Assembly (NCBI RefSeq): GCF_001050275.1
Contig: NZ_BBYA01000002.1
Location: 186,001-250,000 of the forward strand
Source of the DNA: Leptolinea tardivitalis
GTDB lineage: Bacteria; Chloroflexota; Anaerolineae; Anaerolineales; Anaerolineaceae
Direction: 5' to 3'
Length of the DNA stretch: 64,000 bases
Below, one piece after another: positions 1 through 7,354 of this stretch (its first letter is position 1; every line of letters begins with the position of its first letter). The position numbers were made by a program, and so were the translations under genes. Below the pieces are notes generated by a model. The model was not told where the DNA came from. It made no database searches and was given only the letters and a program-made list of their open reading frames with translations.

Positions 1-318
1 GTTCATCGAAAACGTGATCTGGCAGGCCGATATGGAGGTGAAGAATTCATCGTAATTTTGCCGGATACTTCTTTACAGGATGCCGAACGGATTGCCAAAA
101 ACATTTTGGAAGACACTTATTCAGCTGCTATTCCGCATGCAACATCGTCTACGGCACCGGTTGTTACATTAAGTGCAGGGGTGGGGTGGGGCGAATTTAC
201 TGCCAGTGTCACCACAACGGTGCTCGTCAAGGCAGCCGATGAAGCTTTATACATGGCAAAAGCATCCGGCCGGAATAATATCCAAAGCCTGCCGATCATC
301 CCATATACGCCGGAATGA
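1..318 (+). CDS. GGDEF domain protein, C-terminal part (diguanylate cyclase)
   Basis: The reading frame enters from outside the window, so only about the last 105 residues are seen. Codons 12-16 (positions 34-48) spell GGEEF, the active-site signature of diguanylate cyclases, preceded by RY and followed by a hydrophobic strand as in the family. Further on, the usual SAGV strand and an ALYMAK-type helix followed by GRNN close the domain. The product would make cyclic di-GMP from two GTP. The signature is intact, so activity is plausible, but the upstream sensory part and any inhibitory RxxD site are outside the window. It converges on the adenosine deaminase gene with only 9 bases between the stop codons and no obvious terminator hairpin. 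Confidence 0.93.
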   Translation, partial: VHRKRDLAGRYGGEEFIVILPDTSLQDAERIAKNILEDTYSAAIPHATSSTAPVVTLSAGVGWGEFTASVTTTVLVKAADEALYMAKASGRNNIQSLPIIPYTPE

Positions 319-327
319 TCAGGCCTT

Positions 328-1356
328 TCAACTCAGTTCTTTTTGCAACTGATCCAGACCATTCTGGATGGTTTCTCTAAGACGGCTCTTTTCATTTTCT
401 GGCAGCAGGCAAACATCCACAGCATTCAATAGCAATTTCCGGATTTGTTTTTCATCCAATCCAAACGTTTCATTAACGTGTAGGTATTCATCCGTAAGTG
501 TTGTATTAAACATGGCCGGATCATCCGAATTGAGGGTGATGATCAGTCCCTCTTCGAGAAGTCGGGGCAATGGATGAGCTGCCATATTGGGGACTACCTT
601 CAGGCACACGTTGCTGGAAGGACATACCTCCAGAGGAATTTTATGCTCTCGCAAATAGACAACGAGAGAGGGATCTTCGAGGCAGCGGACTCCGTGACCA
701 ATCCGCACAGCCCGCAGGGATTTGATGGCTCCCCAGATACTTAGTGGTCCTTCTGTCTCGCCTGCATGTGGAGTGGCTGGCAGACCAGATGCCACGATGC
801 GGTTGAATGTGGATGTGAAGACTTCCGGCGGATTGCCTACTTCGGGTCCACCCAGACCCAGTGAGACAATTCCATTATTATGGTTTCTGGCTGCCCAATC
901 AGCCACCAGAAAGCTATTTTCAACAGGCCTCATCTCACGGGATATATCAGGCGCCATATTGATCTTAACACCGTATTTCTCTTCGCCCATGCGGCGGGCA
1001 CGATTGATGGCGGCAAGTTGGTCATCCATCGAAATATGAGTCAGATGAGTATAAGGTGTAAAAATGACTTCGCTGTATTTAATATTCTGATCTGCCCGAT
1101 CTTTGATAAATTCACTGGTGATCAGTTCCATATCATCGGCATTTCGAATACAGTTACAAATAGACAGATAGACTTCAACAAAATGATCAAATCCTGTAAA
1201 TTGATACCAATCTTTTAGACCATCGAGGGTTTGAACAGGCAGTGTCACATTATTCCGTTCCGCCAGTTTCAATAACGTTTGAGGATGGATGGAACCTTCT
1301 AAATGTACGTGGAGTTCCACTTTTGGCATTCGGCGTATAAATTCTTTTATGTCCAT
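328..1356 (-). CDS. add: adenosine deaminase family protein
   Basis: Predicted to deaminate adenosine (or adenine) to inosine in cytoplasmic purine salvage. From the ATG at 1356 the protein has 342 residues, normal for the family. Metal and catalytic motifs of the amidohydrolase barrel are in order: HVHLEG at residues 16-21, HAGE at 197-200, the HG pair at 221-222, SSN at 247-249 and SDDP at 277-280. A TTG further upstream (1401) overlaps the stop of the preceding gene, but the domain starts naturally at the ATG. It lies downstream of a GNAT gene on the same strand, 41 bases away, so the two may be co-transcribed. Adenosine versus adenine as substrate cannot be settled from the motifs alone. 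Confidence 0.93.
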   Translation of the reverse strand: MDIKEFIRRMPKVELHVHLEGSIHPQTLLKLAERNNVTLPVQTLDGLKDWYQFTGFDHFVEVYLSICNCIRNADDMELITSEFIKDRADQNIKYSEVIFTPYTHLTHISMDDQLAAINRARRMGEEKYGVKINMAPDISREMRPVENSFLVADWAARNHNNGIVSLGLGGPEVGNPPEVFTSTFNRIVASGLPATPHAGETEGPLSIWGAIKSLRAVRIGHGVRCLEDPSLVVYLREHKIPLEVCPSSNVCLKVVPNMAAHPLPRLLEEGLIITLNSDDPAMFNTTLTDEYLHVNETFGLDEKQIRKLLLNAVDVCLLPENEKSRLRETIQNGLDQLQKELS

Positions 1357-1397
1357 GATGGGATTTCGCTTTCTTTGAAAAAATATAGTGAGGAATA

Positions 1398-2183
1398 TCA
1401 AAAAGTAAATTCGAGGAGACGATAACGGGGAATAAAGCCGGCTTTTTCAAGGCAATGTCTCGAGGCTGTGTTTTCAATATCACATCCGGCCTGAGGCGGC
1501 CATTGATTTTGTCGACAATATTGGATCAAATGTTGAAGAATTGCACAACCATACCCCTTGTTACGAAATGCCGGAACAACCAGCATGCCAATATCTCTGG
1601 CAGGACGGCCTTCAATAATTTGCGAATAGATGCCAAAACCGATCAGATCATTTTCCTTTTCATACAGGAAAATTTGACTGGATTCTATATATTCCATCAC
1701 TTCTTTCGCGGAATCAAAAACATTTTCATTAATCGAAACAATCATTGGTTCATCTGCTGGAACGGCATGTCTGATGCTGAAAGGGAATTGTGAGACTGCC
1801 TGCCGGGGTGATTGAATTTCAGGAAAGAGAATTCCGATAGCCCGGGATTTTTTTTGATATTGATAACAAGATGAAAGTAGAAATGCATCATAGCTTTTAC
1901 ACAGGGCTTTCCTGATGGAATATTTCTCTATCAGGTTTCCAAGTAGAACATCCTCCTGATTTGCCCATTCGGGAAGCATGAAGTATTCCAGCAAGCAGCC
2001 ATCATTCGATAGGATAAAGTAACCTGTTCGTGTAGAACCAGATTTGATCAGGTACCATCGGGCTTGTTTAACCTGTAATTCAACAAAATAATCTTGTGAA
2101 TGTGGTAAACCATTCAGATATAGATTCCGAAGATCTAAAAGTGACCTGGGATTGTCTACGCACTCAAATTGATAATCACTCAT
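1398..2183 (-). CDS. GNAT family N-acetyltransferase
   Basis: A 261-residue protein with a C-terminal GNAT fold. The acetyl-CoA pyrophosphate-binding loop RNKGYG lies at residues 217-222 after a hydrophobic strand, and the later segment with N..A and a conserved C-terminal EKAGF is typical. Residues 1-130 look like a degenerate or accessory GNAT half, a layout common in two-domain GNATs. It would transfer an acetyl group from acetyl-CoA to an amine; the substrate is not predictable. ATG at 2183 is preceded by AAAAGGG. It is probably the first gene of a two-gene unit with adenosine deaminase. Confidence 0.85.
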   Translation of the reverse strand: MSDYQFECVDNPRSLLDLRNLYLNGLPHSQDYFVELQVKQARWYLIKSGSTRTGYFILSNDGCLLEYFMLPEWANQEDVLLGNLIEKYSIRKALCKSYDAFLLSSCYQYQKKSRAIGILFPEIQSPRQAVSQFPFSIRHAVPADEPMIVSINENVFDSAKEVMEYIESSQIFLYEKENDLIGFGIYSQIIEGRPARDIGMLVVPAFRNKGYGCAILQHLIQYCRQNQWPPQAGCDIENTASRHCLEKAGFIPRYRLLEFTF

Positions 2184-2402
2184 CCCTTTTCCGTGAAAAA
2201 TGGGTTTTGTAGTACATCCAACACTATTCTTTCAAACCCGTAATTTATTGAGATTATTGTAACAGGTGGATATGGGTTTCATAAAGGCGAATAGTTGTTT
2301 ATATTTTTTAAAGTTTTCGTATTGGATACTTACAGGAACTTCACAGGTTCTTCACATCTGAAAACTACCATAAGCTCAATGAAACAATATTCAGGAGCTT
2401 AT

Positions 2403-3263
2403 ATGAATACGCAAAAAGTAAATTGGTGGATTGATGCAGCAGCATTCCTCGGATTTATGGTCTCTTTTTTTACGGATATTACCGGTGTTGAGATACACCA
2501 GTGGATGGGGATTATTGTTGGTTTATTTATACTGATTCATTTCTTCCGTCATCTGGAATGGATTTCTACCGTAGTCAGCAAATTCTTCGGGAAAACCAGC
2601 CTGATTGCGAAGGTGAATTTGATTTTGGATGCATTGATTGGGCTTGGCTTTTTCAATATCCTTTTTACAGGATTGATCATCTCAACCTGGTTGAATCTGA
2701 CATTTATTGATTATTCCTTCTGGAAAAACTTACATGTTGCCTTATCGGTTATCACATTATTTGCCCTGTTGTTCAAATTGATTTTGCATAGAAAATGGAT
2801 CATCAGTGTAGCAGACAAGTATATCTTTCGTCGAACCAATGATGCCAGTCCGGTGGTTGTCGCTGGAACAATGTCAAAATCGACAGCACAGTCATCACGG
2901 CGTGAATTTCTCAAGTTGAGTGCTGTATTAGGTGCTGGTGCTGTGGTTGGTGTGGTGAATATTCATAAGCTGATTAGTGATGTTCTTACAGAACAAACAT
3001 CCCAAAACGTATCTTCAGGAAAGCTCATAACTACAGCAGAAGGGCAGAGTGTCATTGCTTCACCATCTTCAGCAACATTTGAAATTACAGAGACTCCTGT
3101 GCCGGTAGTTCAGAAACCCAGTCCAACCGAAATTACCGAAAATAGTCAGACCTCATCTGCATGTTCAATTCTTTGTCATAAAAGTTGTTCATACCCCGGC
3201 CGATGCCGCAGATATGTAGATACCAACGGAAATGGAAAATGCGATCGCGGTGAGTGTCTGTAG
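2403..3263 (+). CDS. DUF4405-like four-helix membrane protein with internal Tat-like motif and Cys-rich tail
   Basis: The start is taken at ATG 2403 because AGGAG lies just upstream; this gives 286 residues. Residues about 10-130 hold four hydrophobic helices with histidines at 32, 46, 50, 111 and 129, a layout that fits a small b-type cytochrome (DUF4405). After a cytoplasmic linker comes SRREFLK at 165-171 followed by a hydrophobic run, which looks like an internal twin-arginine signal. The tail (from about 200) is Ser/Thr/Pro-rich and ends in six cysteines (254, 258, 262, 268, 280, 285). Within it, residues 273-284 match an EF-hand loop (D273, N275, N277, D281, E284). I infer an electron-transfer membrane protein with an exported Cys-rich domain. 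The exact partner is unknown. It is followed by a strong terminator. Confidence 0.75.
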   Translation: MNTQKVNWWIDAAAFLGFMVSFFTDITGVEIHQWMGIIVGLFILIHFFRHLEWISTVVSKFFGKTSLIAKVNLILDALIGLGFFNILFTGLIISTWLNLTFIDYSFWKNLHVALSVITLFALLFKLILHRKWIISVADKYIFRRTNDASPVVVAGTMSKSTAQSSRREFLKLSAVLGAGAVVGVVNIHKLISDVLTEQTSQNVSSGKLITTAEGQSVIASPSSATFEITETPVPVVQKPSPTEITENSQTSSACSILCHKSCSYPGRCRRYVDTNGNGKCDRGECL

Positions 3264-3266
3264 TAA

Positions 3267-3304
3267 AAAGAGGATTGGTCAAGCAAAGCAGACCAATCCT
3301 CTTT
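3267..3304. terminator. bidirectional terminator hairpin
   Basis: A perfect 14-bp inverted repeat (arms 3267-3280 and 3291-3304) encloses a 10-base loop. It lies between the stop of the DUF4405-like gene and the convergent flavodoxin gene. The arms begin with AAA and end with TTT, so it can serve both strands. Confidence 0.85.
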
Positions 3305-3330
3305 CAATTTGTTCGCCTGAGAGATATTAA

Positions 3331-3858
3331 TCAGAGATTCATATGGAATAAATCCGGCAGAGAACCAGCCCAGGCTTGAATTTCCTTCCAATCGCGGGCA
3401 TCGCTGCTTTGCATTTTGTTCTGCGGAGTCGAGCGGTAAAGTTTTATCAATGAGTCCGGGAAACGGAGCTTTTTTAAATCAAGGGCTCCAGAGAAAATCT
3501 TTATGACTGTTGGCTTAAACCAGGGGAATTTTCCCAGATTGGTTGATAATTGTGCCTTAACCCCGCGCATCTCCTGGGGAGAATTTCCGAGAGGCCCGAG
3601 AATAAATAAAACGGTTGGAATAATTTCTATGGATTCTTTGAATTGTGTTAGAAATTTCCTGGTTTCCGAAAGAAAAGAGCCAGCGTAAATCGGTGTACCC
3701 AAAATGATCGCATCGTAACCATTCAAATTCGAGACTTCTTTTACCTTCATAAAATCAATCGTAAAATACTTTTCCTTCAGAATTCGGGCTATTGTTTCTG
3801 CCACTTCTTCTGTGGAACCATATTTTGTAGAATAGGTAACTAGAATCTTTCCTGGCAT
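3331..3858 (-). CDS. flavodoxin domain protein (first of two paralogs)
   Basis: A 175-residue flavodoxin-fold protein. The FMN phosphate loop TYSTKYGSTEEVA sits near residues 7-19, and the motif GTPIYAGSF near 55-63 resembles the second FMN loop of HemG/menaquinone-dependent protoporphyrinogen oxidase-type flavodoxins. It probably binds FMN and carries electrons in the cytoplasm. ATG 3858 is preceded by GGGAGAAAA; a GTG one codon upstream is the alternative. The gene at 3989-4522 is a clear paralog with the same motif order and length, on the same strand and about 130 bases upstream. A shared promoter divergent from the TetR gene is likely. Confidence 0.88.
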   Translation of the reverse strand: MPGKILVTYSTKYGSTEEVAETIARILKEKYFTIDFMKVKEVSNLNGYDAIILGTPIYAGSFLSETRKFLTQFKESIEIIPTVLFILGPLGNSPQEMRGVKAQLSTNLGKFPWFKPTVIKIFSGALDLKKLRFPDSLIKLYRSTPQNKMQSSDARDWKEIQAWAGSLPDLFHMNL

Positions 3859-3988
3859 CACATTTTCTCCCTGATCGTGATCTTGATACTATTAAGTCGA
3901 TTTTACCGGAAATTTGCGATTACCGAATCATTTCCATATCATGGAAGGCAATGCCAGGAAGAATAATTTGCTATCCTGTTCTGTTTAT

Positions 3989-4522
3989 TTATACGGGTTG
4001 CTTTTCAAAAATCTTCGGAAGAGAATCAGCCCAGGCTCTTATGGCTTCCCAATCACGACCGTCGTAGGTTTTAAACAGCGGATTATCTTTACCGACAGGC
4101 ATGATTTTTAACAGAGAATCGGGAAACCGGAATTTTTCAATATCCATAGCACCGGTGAAAATCTCCACAATCATGGGCTTGAACCAGGAAATACGGTTCA
4201 TGATATTGTCTAATTGAACCTGGACTTCCACCATGTCTCTGGGATTCTTTTCCAGTGGTCCCAGAACGAACAGGGCGCAGGGAATTCGTTCCAGATCAGA
4301 TTTGAACCGAGAGAGAAACCTGCTGGCATCGCTCAGGAATGATCCAATATATAAAGGCGATCCCAGTACAACGGCATCGTATCCGGACAACGATTTAACC
4401 TCACGGGCAGGGTAAAAGTCAATGAGAAAACCCTTTGATTGCAGTTCATCTGCAATTGCCTTCGCGACTCCCTGGGTGGAACCATATTTTGTGGCATAGG
4501 TTACTAAAATCTTTTCAGACAT
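3989..4522 (-). CDS. flavodoxin domain protein (second paralog)
   Basis: A 177-residue flavodoxin-like protein with the FMN loop TYATKYGSTQGVA near residues 7-19 and LGSPLYIGSF near 55. It shares the same C-terminal pattern (SDGRDW-like, then an AWADSLP segment) with its neighbour at 3331-3858, so the pair arose by tandem duplication. ATG 4522 has the strong site AGGAG eight bases upstream. Because it is divergent from a TetR gene whose promoter carries two palindromes, I infer that TetR controls this pair, but no matching palindrome was seen nearer to this start than those at 4646-4674. Confidence 0.88.
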   Translation of the reverse strand: MSEKILVTYATKYGSTQGVAKAIADELQSKGFLIDFYPAREVKSLSGYDAVVLGSPLYIGSFLSDASRFLSRFKSDLERIPCALFVLGPLEKNPRDMVEVQVQLDNIMNRISWFKPMIVEIFTGAMDIEKFRFPDSLLKIMPVGKDNPLFKTYDGRDWEAIRAWADSLPKIFEKQPV

Positions 4523-4618
4523 GAGAATTCTCCTGTGAATCGTTCGATCATCTCTTTTATGCTATATACGCAATTTGACCGGGTATCGATGCAAATACCT
4601 GTGAATAGATTATTCCCA

Positions 4619-4646
4619 TTGACATTATTCTGAAAATGTATATAAT
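4619..4646 (+). promoter_or_regulatory. sigma-70-type promoter of the TetR gene
   Basis: TTGACA (4619-4624) and TATAAT (4641-4646) are both perfect consensus elements with a 16-base spacer. Transcription would start near 4653, only about 25 bases before the ATG at 4680. No good ribosome-binding site is visible between, so the leader is very short. Confidence 0.85.
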
Positions 4647-4674
4647 GACTATACAGTCAATGACTACAGAGTCA
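4646..4674. promoter_or_regulatory. two tandem palindromic operator sites (probable TetR autoregulation)
   Basis: Two 14-bp dyads of the form TGACT-N4-AGTCA occupy 4646-4659 and 4661-4674, starting 15 bp apart. They begin at the last base of the -10 element and cover the expected start of transcription, the usual position for a repressor operator. The adjacent TetR-family product is the obvious candidate ligand-responsive binder. Confidence 0.8.
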
Positions 4675-4679
4675 ATATA

Positions 4680-5273
4680 ATGAAAAGGTCAATTCGACAA
4701 ATACAAAAAGATGAAACCCGCGAAAAACTGCTGTCAGCAGCACATATTGTATTTGGACAAAAAGGAATTATGGCTGCCCGAATGTCTGACATTGCCGAAG
4801 CTGCAGGGGTATCCCATGGGACTGTTTTTGTCCATTTCAAAACCCAGGAAACATTAGTGGCAGCCGTAATCGATGATTTCGGTATTCGAATGGGGCAGCG
4901 GACGCATGATATGGCTCGAAATTCTGGATCTCTTCGAGATGTTTTGAAAGCACATCTGGAAGGAATCAGGGAAGACGAGGCATTCTACACACAACTTGTA
5001 ATCGAAACTCGGTCTCTTCCACCGATTGCCCGTGAAACGATGATTTCCATTCAATCTGCGGTCTCATTTCATATCAATCAGGCAGCTCAACGAGAAATGG
5101 ATGCCGGTGTGATCAAACCTATGTCGATGGCACTTCTTTTCAATACGTGGATTGGTCTGGTCCATTATTACCTGACCAACCGTGATCTGTTTTCACCGGA
5201 AAAATCCGTTATTGAAACCTGTGGTTCCATGTTGATTGATCATTTCATGCATATGATTTCTTCTGCCAATTAA
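4680..5273 (+). CDS. TetR/AcrR family transcriptional regulator
   Basis: 197 residues, typical of TetR repressors. The N-terminal helix-turn-helix is at about residues 35-60 (MSDIAEAAGVSHGTVFVHF core), preceded by the usual LLSAA..VF helix. The C-terminal ligand-binding region is helical and has no informative motif. The gene has its own consensus promoter overlapped by two palindromes, so it most likely represses itself. Downstream in the same direction are a carboxymuconolactone-decarboxylase-like gene (28 bases away) and a small zinc-ribbon gene, which probably form one operon with it; the flavodoxin pair is divergent. The inducer is unknown. Confidence 0.93.
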   Translation: MKRSIRQIQKDETREKLLSAAHIVFGQKGIMAARMSDIAEAAGVSHGTVFVHFKTQETLVAAVIDDFGIRMGQRTHDMARNSGSLRDVLKAHLEGIREDEAFYTQLVIETRSLPPIARETMISIQSAVSFHINQAAQREMDAGVIKPMSMALLFNTWIGLVHYYLTNRDLFSPEKSVIETCGSMLIDHFMHMISSAN

Positions 5274-5301
5274 TGACAGAGAAGGAAAGAGGAGAAAAAC
5301 G

Positions 5302-5616
5302 ATGAGTGATACAGTAAATCCGATGGTTTATTTTAAGAACGAAGCTCCGGAAGTTGCACGGGCTTTTGACGGATTGATCCAGGCTATATCTGCACAACCT
5401 GGTATGGATGCCAAAACACGACAGATGATCTATATCGGGATTAAGGCATCGCAGGGAGATGTAGATGCCGTTGTTGCCCATGTGCCTATGTTGAAATCGG
5501 CCGGGGGCACTCGTGATGAGCTGCGAGATACTATTTTATTATCACTGACGGTCAGTGGGATAAAAGGTGTTGTTTCGTGCCTCCCTCGCGCCTTGGAGAT
5601 GTTTGACAGGATTTAA
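5302..5616 (+). CDS. carboxymuconolactone decarboxylase (CMD)/AhpD-like small protein
   Basis: A 104-residue all-helical protein resembling the CMD/AhpD fold: residues 36-62 match the DAKTRQMIYIGI...H core helix and residues 70-100 the following helices. The redox CxxC found in AhpD is missing; the corresponding segment reads ASQGDVDAVVAH, leaving only the histidine. It is therefore probably not an AhpD-type peroxidase partner, and its reaction is unknown. The start at 5302 has AGGAG upstream. It lies in the probable TetR operon between the regulator and a zinc-ribbon protein. Confidence 0.75.
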   Translation: MSDTVNPMVYFKNEAPEVARAFDGLIQAISAQPGMDAKTRQMIYIGIKASQGDVDAVVAHVPMLKSAGGTRDELRDTILLSLTVSGIKGVVSCLPRALEMFDRI

Positions 5617-5631
5617 AAAATGGAGCGTATC

Positions 5632-5877
5632 ATGAAGGTGTGTATTTCTTGCGGAATGCCCATGAACTCACCCGAAGACTTTCCGCTGGGTGATGTATCA
5701 AAAGATTATTGTATACATTGTGCCCGGCCGGATGGTTCCATGCAATCCTTTGATGAAAAATTGCAAGGCACGACTGAGTTTATCATCCGCACTCAAGGAT
5801 TTGATGCAAAGGTCGCAAGGGAATCTGCCCGGGCCATGTTGTCCAGACAACCAGCATGGAAATCTGTATCTCAATAA
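5632..5877 (+). CDS. small zinc-ribbon domain protein
   Basis: From ATG 5632 (GGAG at 5622-5625 lies upstream, and a weaker ATG at 5620 is in frame) the protein has 81 residues. C4-x2-C7 and C27-x2-C30 form a treble-clef or zinc-ribbon pair, with CGMPM just after the first, as in the putative zinc-ribbon family PF12674. The C-terminal half is helical, without catalytic motifs. Function is not known. It follows the CMD-like gene by 15 bases and precedes a terminator, so it is the last gene of the TetR unit. Confidence 0.75.
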   Translation: MKVCISCGMPMNSPEDFPLGDVSKDYCIHCARPDGSMQSFDEKLQGTTEFIIRTQGFDAKVARESARAMLSRQPAWKSVSQ

Positions 5878-5958
5878 ACAGAGGAAGATGATTTGCTCTT
5901 TATGGTTTTTTCTACTGGAGCAATTGTGGTTTCAAGCCGAAGAAAAGCTGCAAAGGTG

Positions 5959-5991
5959 AAAGCTGGCATTCAATTATAGAATACCAGCTTT
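5959..5991. terminator. terminator hairpin after zinc-ribbon gene
   Basis: Arms 5959-5971 and 5979-5991 pair over 12 of 13 positions with a 7-base loop, ending in TTTTT on the plus strand. Placed 80 bases after the zinc-ribbon stop and before the convergent DUF3592 gene. Confidence 0.75.
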
Positions 5992-6028
5992 TTGCAATCT
6001 TCTTGAAAATGATTATCAGATTTCCTTC

Positions 6029-6547
6029 TCAACTAATCAATTGACGGATAATCACCCAGATTGTAATCACAAGAGACACAAGACCCAGAATCAGTGAGAT
6101 CACTGTTATAGATATCAAACCACCCTGAGATTGAATATTTTTTTCCAGCACTGATTCTGATGGCTTGCGGCGGTCATAATACGCTGTGACGATTTTCCCT
6201 ACAGGATAGCGTTTGATAAATCGTTCTGCATATCCTTTTGTGCCTGAAATAGAGCCACCAGCTGTAAAGCCAATCCGTTTCCCTTCGTAATCCACACCGT
6301 TGACAGAATATTTGTAATGGATGATTGGTTCATAGGTGGTCGATCTGTCTTGATCTTCAAAACGCGATGGTGTATGTTCACCAATTTCTGAGAAGGTGAT
6401 CTCTGCCGCAATTTCAGGCCAGCCCTGGCTTTCATCCACTTCCTGTTGAGCTTTCCGGTATTGGGATAGGAGGAAAAAACCTATACCACCGAAGACCAGG
6501 GTAAACATCCCCCCAAAGACCAAAGCCAGTACAATATTTTGGACCAT
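6029..6547 (-). CDS. DUF3592-type membrane protein
   Basis: From ATG 6547 (AGGAGG just upstream; an in-frame start at 6571 is less likely) the protein has 172 residues. One transmembrane helix lies near residues 5-28 and another near 145-168. Between them is an extracytoplasmic or cytoplasmic beta-rich domain with the pattern typical of DUF3592, including YEPIIHYKYSVNG and YDRRKPSES. Function is unknown. It stands alone between convergent and divergent neighbours. Confidence 0.8.
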   Translation of the reverse strand: MVQNIVLALVFGGMFTLVFGGIGFFLLSQYRKAQQEVDESQGWPEIAAEITFSEIGEHTPSRFEDQDRSTTYEPIIHYKYSVNGVDYEGKRIGFTAGGSISGTKGYAERFIKRYPVGKIVTAYYDRRKPSESVLEKNIQSQGGLISITVISLILGLVSLVITIWVIIRQLIS

Positions 6548-6801
6548 TGTGTCCTCCTGGTTAACTATCATAATTATACGGACTGAAAGAATGAATGGAT
6601 ACAGTGATTTTTGAGTTAATTTGAGTTAACTGGTTTTTCGCCAGGAAAGAAATATTTTTGCAGACTGTCTGATGAAATGAACGTCCATTCCTTTTTTTAT
6701 AAAAAAGGGTAATTCTTTGAGAGATAATGAATGACTACCTGATGAATCAGGTTATCATTGAAATTAATTTACAAGATCATCAGGATTGCATCGGAGAAAA
6801 A

Positions 6802-7137
6802 ATGAAATATCATCATTTGGGAATTCCGGTAAAGACAGCTCTAAAAGATGAAAAATACCTTCCGAACCTGAAAATTGCTGTTAGCGGCTATGGTCGGAAC
6901 CCTTATGGCGTGGAATGGATGCGCTATGATGATGATGCTCCCTATCCTGAACTTGTAAAAACAGTGGCGCATGTGGCATTTGAAGTGGATGACCTGGCAG
7001 AAGCGATCAGGGGGAAACATGTGATCATCGAGCCGAACAGTCCCAGTGCTGGAGTGATGGTGGCATTTATTGAAGATAATGGTGCACCCATTGAACTGTT
7101 GCAAATTGATCACAGTATTGCAGAAGAAGGGGTGTAA
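6802..7137 (+). CDS. VOC/glyoxalase-like small protein
   Basis: From ATG 6802 (GGAG at 6793-6796) the product has 111 residues. HHLGIPVK near the N-terminus, HVAFEVDDL in the middle and IEDNGAPIELLQI near the end match the paired beta-alpha-beta-beta-beta units of the vicinal-oxygen-chelate superfamily, with H4/H5, a central H and the late E as possible metal ligands. Function and substrate unknown; the protein is short but the whole single module is present. Spaced from its neighbours by more than 200 bases, so it is probably a single-gene unit. Confidence 0.75.
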   Translation: MKYHHLGIPVKTALKDEKYLPNLKIAVSGYGRNPYGVEWMRYDDDAPYPELVKTVAHVAFEVDDLAEAIRGKHVIIEPNSPSAGVMVAFIEDNGAPIELLQIDHSIAEEGV

Positions 7138-7288
7138 TCAACCTTTCACCTGAAAGGATGCGACTTACCCCCAACAGGTTGAAGACCAGCTTATTGATGA
7201 ACGAAGTTGACGAGGATTCAGTATGCCTCGTGAAATGAGACGCAAGAAACAATTGCGTACTGATTATAAAAAATATTTTCTAATAACA

Positions 7289-7317
7289 TTGACATACTAA
7301 AAAATTTCCTCTACACT
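7289..7317 (+). promoter_or_regulatory. sigma-70-type promoter for the GyrI-nitroreductase gene
   Basis: TTGACA (7289-7294) and TACACT (7312-7317) with a 17-base spacer, 38 bases before the ATG at 7355, which itself has a good GGAGG site. Confidence 0.75.
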
Positions 7318-7354
7318 GAACAGGCTGGCCGGCAAATTCTTTGGAGGGATAACC

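Noticed and set aside
1398-1401. Upstream TTG start for adenosine deaminase overlapping the GNAT stop
   Set aside because: It would add 15 residues before the conserved N-terminus without family support; ATG 1356 gives the normal length.
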